A DNA stretch of 64,000 bases. It comes from Nigrospora sphaerica (Eukaryota > Ascomycota > Sordariomycetes > Amphisphaeriales > Apiosporaceae). This document shows positions 60,007-64,000 of the stretch, in pieces. The stretch lies in assembly GCA_018287875.1 (NCBI GenBank), contig JAGVVL010000001.1, positions 3,286,001-3,350,000 on the forward strand. The letters run 5' to 3'. The notes below the pieces were generated by a model. The model made no database searches and was not told the origin of the DNA. It was given only the letters and a program-made list of their open reading frames with translations. Every line of letters begins with the position of its first letter. Position 1 is the first letter of the stretch. Made by a program: the position numbers and the translations under genes.

Positions 60007-63000
60007 ATATGCGTGGATGTGCTGGCAGTCTTCGGTGTGGGATGTACACAGCGCAAGTTTCCGGTCCACGGCATATGCAGGCTTTCGTCGCAAGGATGTG
60101 AGTGTGTGCGCGTGTAGGTGTGCGCAAGGTGTGCGAGTAATCTTTGTGGCTGAGTGGGCGGCCCTAGAGGTTCAGACAGCCACGCGCGAGTCCTTTGGAC
60201 CTTGGTGGCAGGACGAGACGAGGTGAATCGATTCTCTACGTCTTTGGTATGACGCGCGCGTGCCTTGCCGTTTGGGACTATGCTGGTAAACAAGCAATTC
60301 TGGCGAAACAGCGTGTGCAAAATTTCCCCAGAGTTGCGTTGCCTGCGTATCAAACGGGCTATTTGACTGTGGAGATCTATCCAACCAAAAGACATCAGCA
60401 TTGCTGGATTAAGTAAAGAAGGGACGGTTCGGATGATGTGAGGGGCGTGCATGGGGAGCCAGTCGTCCATTTTCGCGCCTTGGGGGCGACCACTTGATGC
60501 GCTGGCATGCATGACGGAATATGCACGAGCCATGCCCCACCTTGAGGACCAGCCAGCACAGCAGCGCTGGGAACAAGACGAGCCTGCTTGACCGGCGGCC
60601 GGTGTGGTGGTCGTAGTCATTGTGGTGGTGTGGCGGCGCAGGGCATGGTAAGGCAAGGCAGGGAGGAAGAGGGGTGTCAAGAGGGTGCGAGCCTGATAGA
60701 GACGCGCGTGTGTATGTGTGTACACGAGCGCGCGCATGTGTACGTGCGTGTGCCTAGTGCCGTACTTCATACCCAGTCCCTCCCCCAGTCGGACGGACGG
60801 ACCGGCGATCATCTGTCTGGCTGGCACCTCTCTGCTCCCCCGCGTCGCTGGTGCTCGCCATCAAACCGCATTGCGACCGGTGCTCGAGAAGCCCGACGCT
60901 ACGGTCGAGTCGCGGGTCCTTTGCGCACGACGGGCATCACAGTGGGCGGACTCAGCCGGAGTCCCCCCCGTGCAGCAAGCTCGCAGACAGGCACATGGAA
61001 ACGCGCAGGCCACAGCGTCCTGGCTGTGAAAGGCAGGTGGAGGCACTAGCCACCATTTCGGTTGAAAGAAGGTGTGCGCGAAAAAGGGACGAGAGGGGGG
61101 AATTGGGCAAAGGCTCGAGGATGGACGTCACAGGGTAGAGAGGGTGCGGGTGGTGAGAAGCAATCATGCGAGGGTGCACCCGGTTGTCACGTACCGCCCG
61201 AGTAGACGAGCAAACGAAGATGGTGTTGCGTGCGTGTATCGTTGCAGCGACAGGGTGGGCGCTGTGAATGGGGGGGGGTGAAGGGCATGCAACAGCTGGA
61301 GAAAAGGAAAGGACTTGCGGCGTACCTAGGCTTTTTGCCGGAGGTTCAAGCTCTTCGCGTTTGGGGGGACAAGTGGCTTTGGCAGGTAGAATGGTACACT
61401 GCCGGGCTTGTTGGAAACGGATTGCTTTTCAAGAATCATGCAAGGTCAGCGGGCAGTGTTTCATGTGGTGAGAATGAGGAGAAGACGGATGCGAGTGAGA
61501 TGGTAGCTGCCTCGCGCGTCGCGCCCGGTATGCGGCAGCAAGTATTGCTAGCCAGCTGTACGTCGCGGGCCCGCGTAGGACGGGTACCAAGTCAAGAGGA
61601 GGGCAGGTAACGAGCAGGCAGGCCAGCCAAATGACGAACAGCCTGCTCGACTAGATAAAGCAGACAGCACTTATAGGCCGGGAACGTACAATCGCGGCGG
61701 CGGCGGCGGCTCGGCGAGCGGCAAGCGGGATGGTGGGTGTGTGAGAAAGGGAGGGGAGAGAGAGGGAGGGAGGGAGAAAGTGAGGGGGGGGAAGAGAAGA
61801 GAGAAGACAAAATGCAAAATAGAGCGTGCTGCCACCTACCAAAATCGCCCAGGGAAAATAGCAGGGCGCAGCGACGGCGACGGCGACCACGATGGCGAGA
61901 AGCGCAGTCTGTTGTCGTTTTGTTGATAGTCGTCCGCAGATTACCACAATCAGCTGATGGAGTTCAGAGCCAATGGCGACAATGATGGCGGTTCTGGGGC
62001 CGATGATAGGTCTCTCTTGGGTTTGGCGATTGCTGGTCGAAGCTTTGGTGGGCGAGCAAGTCGCTGATTTGCTGGATAGTCTGGGTTGTGTTTCTGCCTC
62101 GTTTTGCGCGACCTCGCTGAGTGGCTGGCTAGGTTGCTGCGGAGGGGCCCGGTTGGAGGAGCCGCTACTGAATGTAAGGTTATACGGGGTTGCGCGTGGG
62201 CTTGAGAACTGAACGGCGCGCGTTGCAAGGCAGAAGAAAGTGAATTGTCAATTGGGCAGGCAGTCGATGGGAGAAGTTGTGCGCGTGCGGGACTGACGGG
62301 TTATCGCACCAAACCGCTGAGAAAGAAATGTCTTTTCGGGCTGGGCGGCGCGTGTGTGGGCGTGTGTGTTTGTGTGTCTAGGCCACCTTGGTAGCGGTGT
62401 CGCACGTCGCGCTTCGGATACCCTGAGAAGAGAAAGGGCCTAGCCGTGGTGGCTTTGCTGACTGATCGGCAGACCAAGTAGCTGGGAGGAGGGGCGTTGG
62501 CGCGTTTGCTTGTCGGACAAGTTGCCCGTGTTGGGTTTTTTTTCTTCTCCTTCTTCCTCTTCTCACTCTCTCTCTCTCCACCCTATCGTTCTTGGATGCT
62601 GTCCGACGGAATCGAATCAGAGTCCAAAAGCGGGCGGAAGAGGCGCAACGCGAGTGCGGAGCGGGTAGGTTTAGGCAACGGGCTGCGCGGTCTGGGGGTG
62701 TAAGGCAGACTGTTTGGCTAGTAGGCAATTCTGAAGACTCGACGTGATTTGACAGCGTCGACGAGTCCCGGGGCACAGTTTGCGATTGCTTTCCCCTCAA
62801 TTGTCTGAGGGAGCAGGCGGGAGTGACAATTGATTCGATGAATTCTGGTCGACGGTGGACCGAGAGGGAATTGATTGGTGAAAATGGGCAGAGGCGAGTT
62901 AAAAAGGGAAGGGCACGAGGGTTTTAACGGGGCCCGCGTTTCTGTGACTAATCAGCAGGCGCGAATATGCCGTCTGCGACGAGCGGCTGGCTCCACGGCC

Positions 63001-63187
63001 GGGTCGGGCTTGACAGAATCGAGGTTGGCGTGGATGGAGGCACGTTAGTCGCATGGATGATGCCCAGGTGGATGTGACAGAGGCCAAAGGTACCGGCCCT
63101 GGTATCGGCCCTGGTACCTCTCAGCTCCCAAGCTGCGTCTTCGGCGAGCCGGCGAAGCCAGACCTCGCACTCTTGGTCTCTACCAAA

Positions 63188-63189
<2 letters not shown>

Positions 63190-63217
<28 letters not shown>
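63190..63217. repeat. CT dinucleotide microsatellite (14 units)
   Basis: Perfect (CT)14 tract in the right-hand non-coding region. Likely polymorphic between isolates. Confidence 0.95.
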
Positions 63218-63218
<1 letters not shown>

Positions 63219-63949
63219 CTTTCTCTTCCCAACCCCAGCTCGTCATGAGCATGGGTAGGCCGCCGTCGACATGGAAGGAACCTTGCAAGGGCCTGGTCAA
63301 CTTCTGCTCTCTTCCTGGCACTGGGGAAGCACCCATGGGTGGGTGGGTGGAGGATAGCTGGCTGGCTGCGACATTTCCCTCGTCTCCCCTCCCCTCCCTT
63401 CCCCATCCCCTCCCTCCCAAGGCCCGACCGCACTGTACAGAGCAGGCTATCGGGTCAGCTCGGCGGATTTCCTCCTTCAGTTGCAGGCGTTGGATACGAC
63501 CCTGGCCATAAGGCAGCAGATAATTGTACCTCCAGCCCTGCCTCCCTGGCCACTACTGACTAAGGCCTGACAGATGTAGGGTGGTGGGGACTGCGTGCAG
63601 CGAGAGGCTAATATGGAAGAGAGGTATGTGGTTTTACTTGGATGGTAGGGCAATAACGACGCTCCCGCTCGTCGGGCTCTGGATAGGCACGCAAGGCTTG
63701 TCACCTATACCTGACGTCCAACGATGAGTCCTTACTGCGCACATAGCAACTGGGCATGTATGTATGGAGGGAAGATGCCGGCCCTGTACAGCGGCGCCCG
63801 GCGCTGTGGAGCTGGGGAGAGAGTTGGGAGCCCAGCCAGGTATTCATCCCAACCCATGGACGCGTCGAAAGAGCTGCCGTCGCAGTACCTGCGGTAGCCG
63901 TGATGCATGGGGATGGCTTGCAGTACCTACATGGCCTACTTTCCATACT

Positions 63950-63967
63950 TACCTACCTAGGTAGGTA
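63950..63967. repeat. TACCTACCTAGGTAGGTA perfect palindrome
   Basis: An 18-base perfect palindrome, extended on the right by another GGT unit. Related TACCTA/TAGGTA words recur in several other gaps of the window (for example 28214-28236 and 31921-31970). Confidence 0.85.
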
Positions 63968-64000
63968 GGTATGTATTGTACCTACTGGGCACCTCTGCTG

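Larger units (their letters stand above)
59727..64000. other. repeat-rich non-coding region upstream of HAP2
   Basis: About 4.3 kb to the right edge, holding the HAP2 promoter and probably a long leader. It contains an inverted CCAAT pair (59995-60006), GT/CA-type stretches near 60100 and 60710-60750, a purine-rich tract (about 61743-61810), a 28-base CT repeat and a TACCTA palindrome at the end. A minus-strand frame of 275 codons (60000-60827) opens with GTG and has no recognisable domain. I see no gene that I can support. Confidence 0.55.

Overview
The window is nuclear DNA from a filamentous ascomycete, most likely a Sordariomycete. The evidence is short introns (about 50-110 nt) with GTAAGT-type donors and CAG/TAG acceptors, GC-rich coding regions, pyrimidine-rich gene leaders, and a set of fungal proteins that includes a fungal-type Bub1 kinase, Hap2, the mitoribosomal protein mL59/MRPL25 and an annexin with a Pro/Gly/Tyr-rich head. 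There are no operons, CRISPR arrays or convincing rRNA or tRNA genes. Nineteen protein genes can be supported. I assembled eleven of them from two or more exons by matching splice phases to family sequence, and two of these (ATPase inhibitor, Lsm2) never appear as one long open frame.

Left part (1-14,650): a GH20 hexosaminidase-like enzyme cut by the left edge, with a GPI-type tail; a convergent full-length ABCC transporter; a 2.4 kb AT-richer gap; a four-repeat annexin; a small secreted mucin-like protein; and the mitochondrial F1-ATPase inhibitor.

Middle (14,650-41,100): a long pyrimidine-rich leader and the 14-3-3 gene; then DPH4 (diphthamide J-protein), mL59, PRP28 (DEAD-box splicing helicase) and the nucleoporin NSP1. 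These are followed by a LAA2-like AP-1 accessory protein, an M1 aminopeptidase and enolase, separated by gene-poor gaps of 1.5-3.4 kb.

Right part (41,100-64,000): BUB1, APN1 (AP endonuclease), a phosphate/organophosphate-type MFS transporter, PSO2/SNM1 (interstrand cross-link repair), LSM2 and HAP2 (CCAAT-binding factor subunit). The window ends in a 4.3 kb repeat-rich non-coding stretch.

The content is mostly core housekeeping: splicing (PRP28, LSM2), nuclear pore, translation accessory (DPH4, mL59), glycolysis, spindle checkpoint and DNA repair. Accessory-type genes are concentrated at the left end. I see no obviously new multi-gene system. The most unusual observations are a possible spliced mitochondrial leader upstream of the aminopeptidase, a perfect inverted CCAAT pair upstream of HAP2, a large low-complexity insertion inside the DPH4 J-domain, paired in-frame splice donors in the LAA2-like gene, and recurrent TACCTA/TAGGTA palindromic motifs in the gaps.
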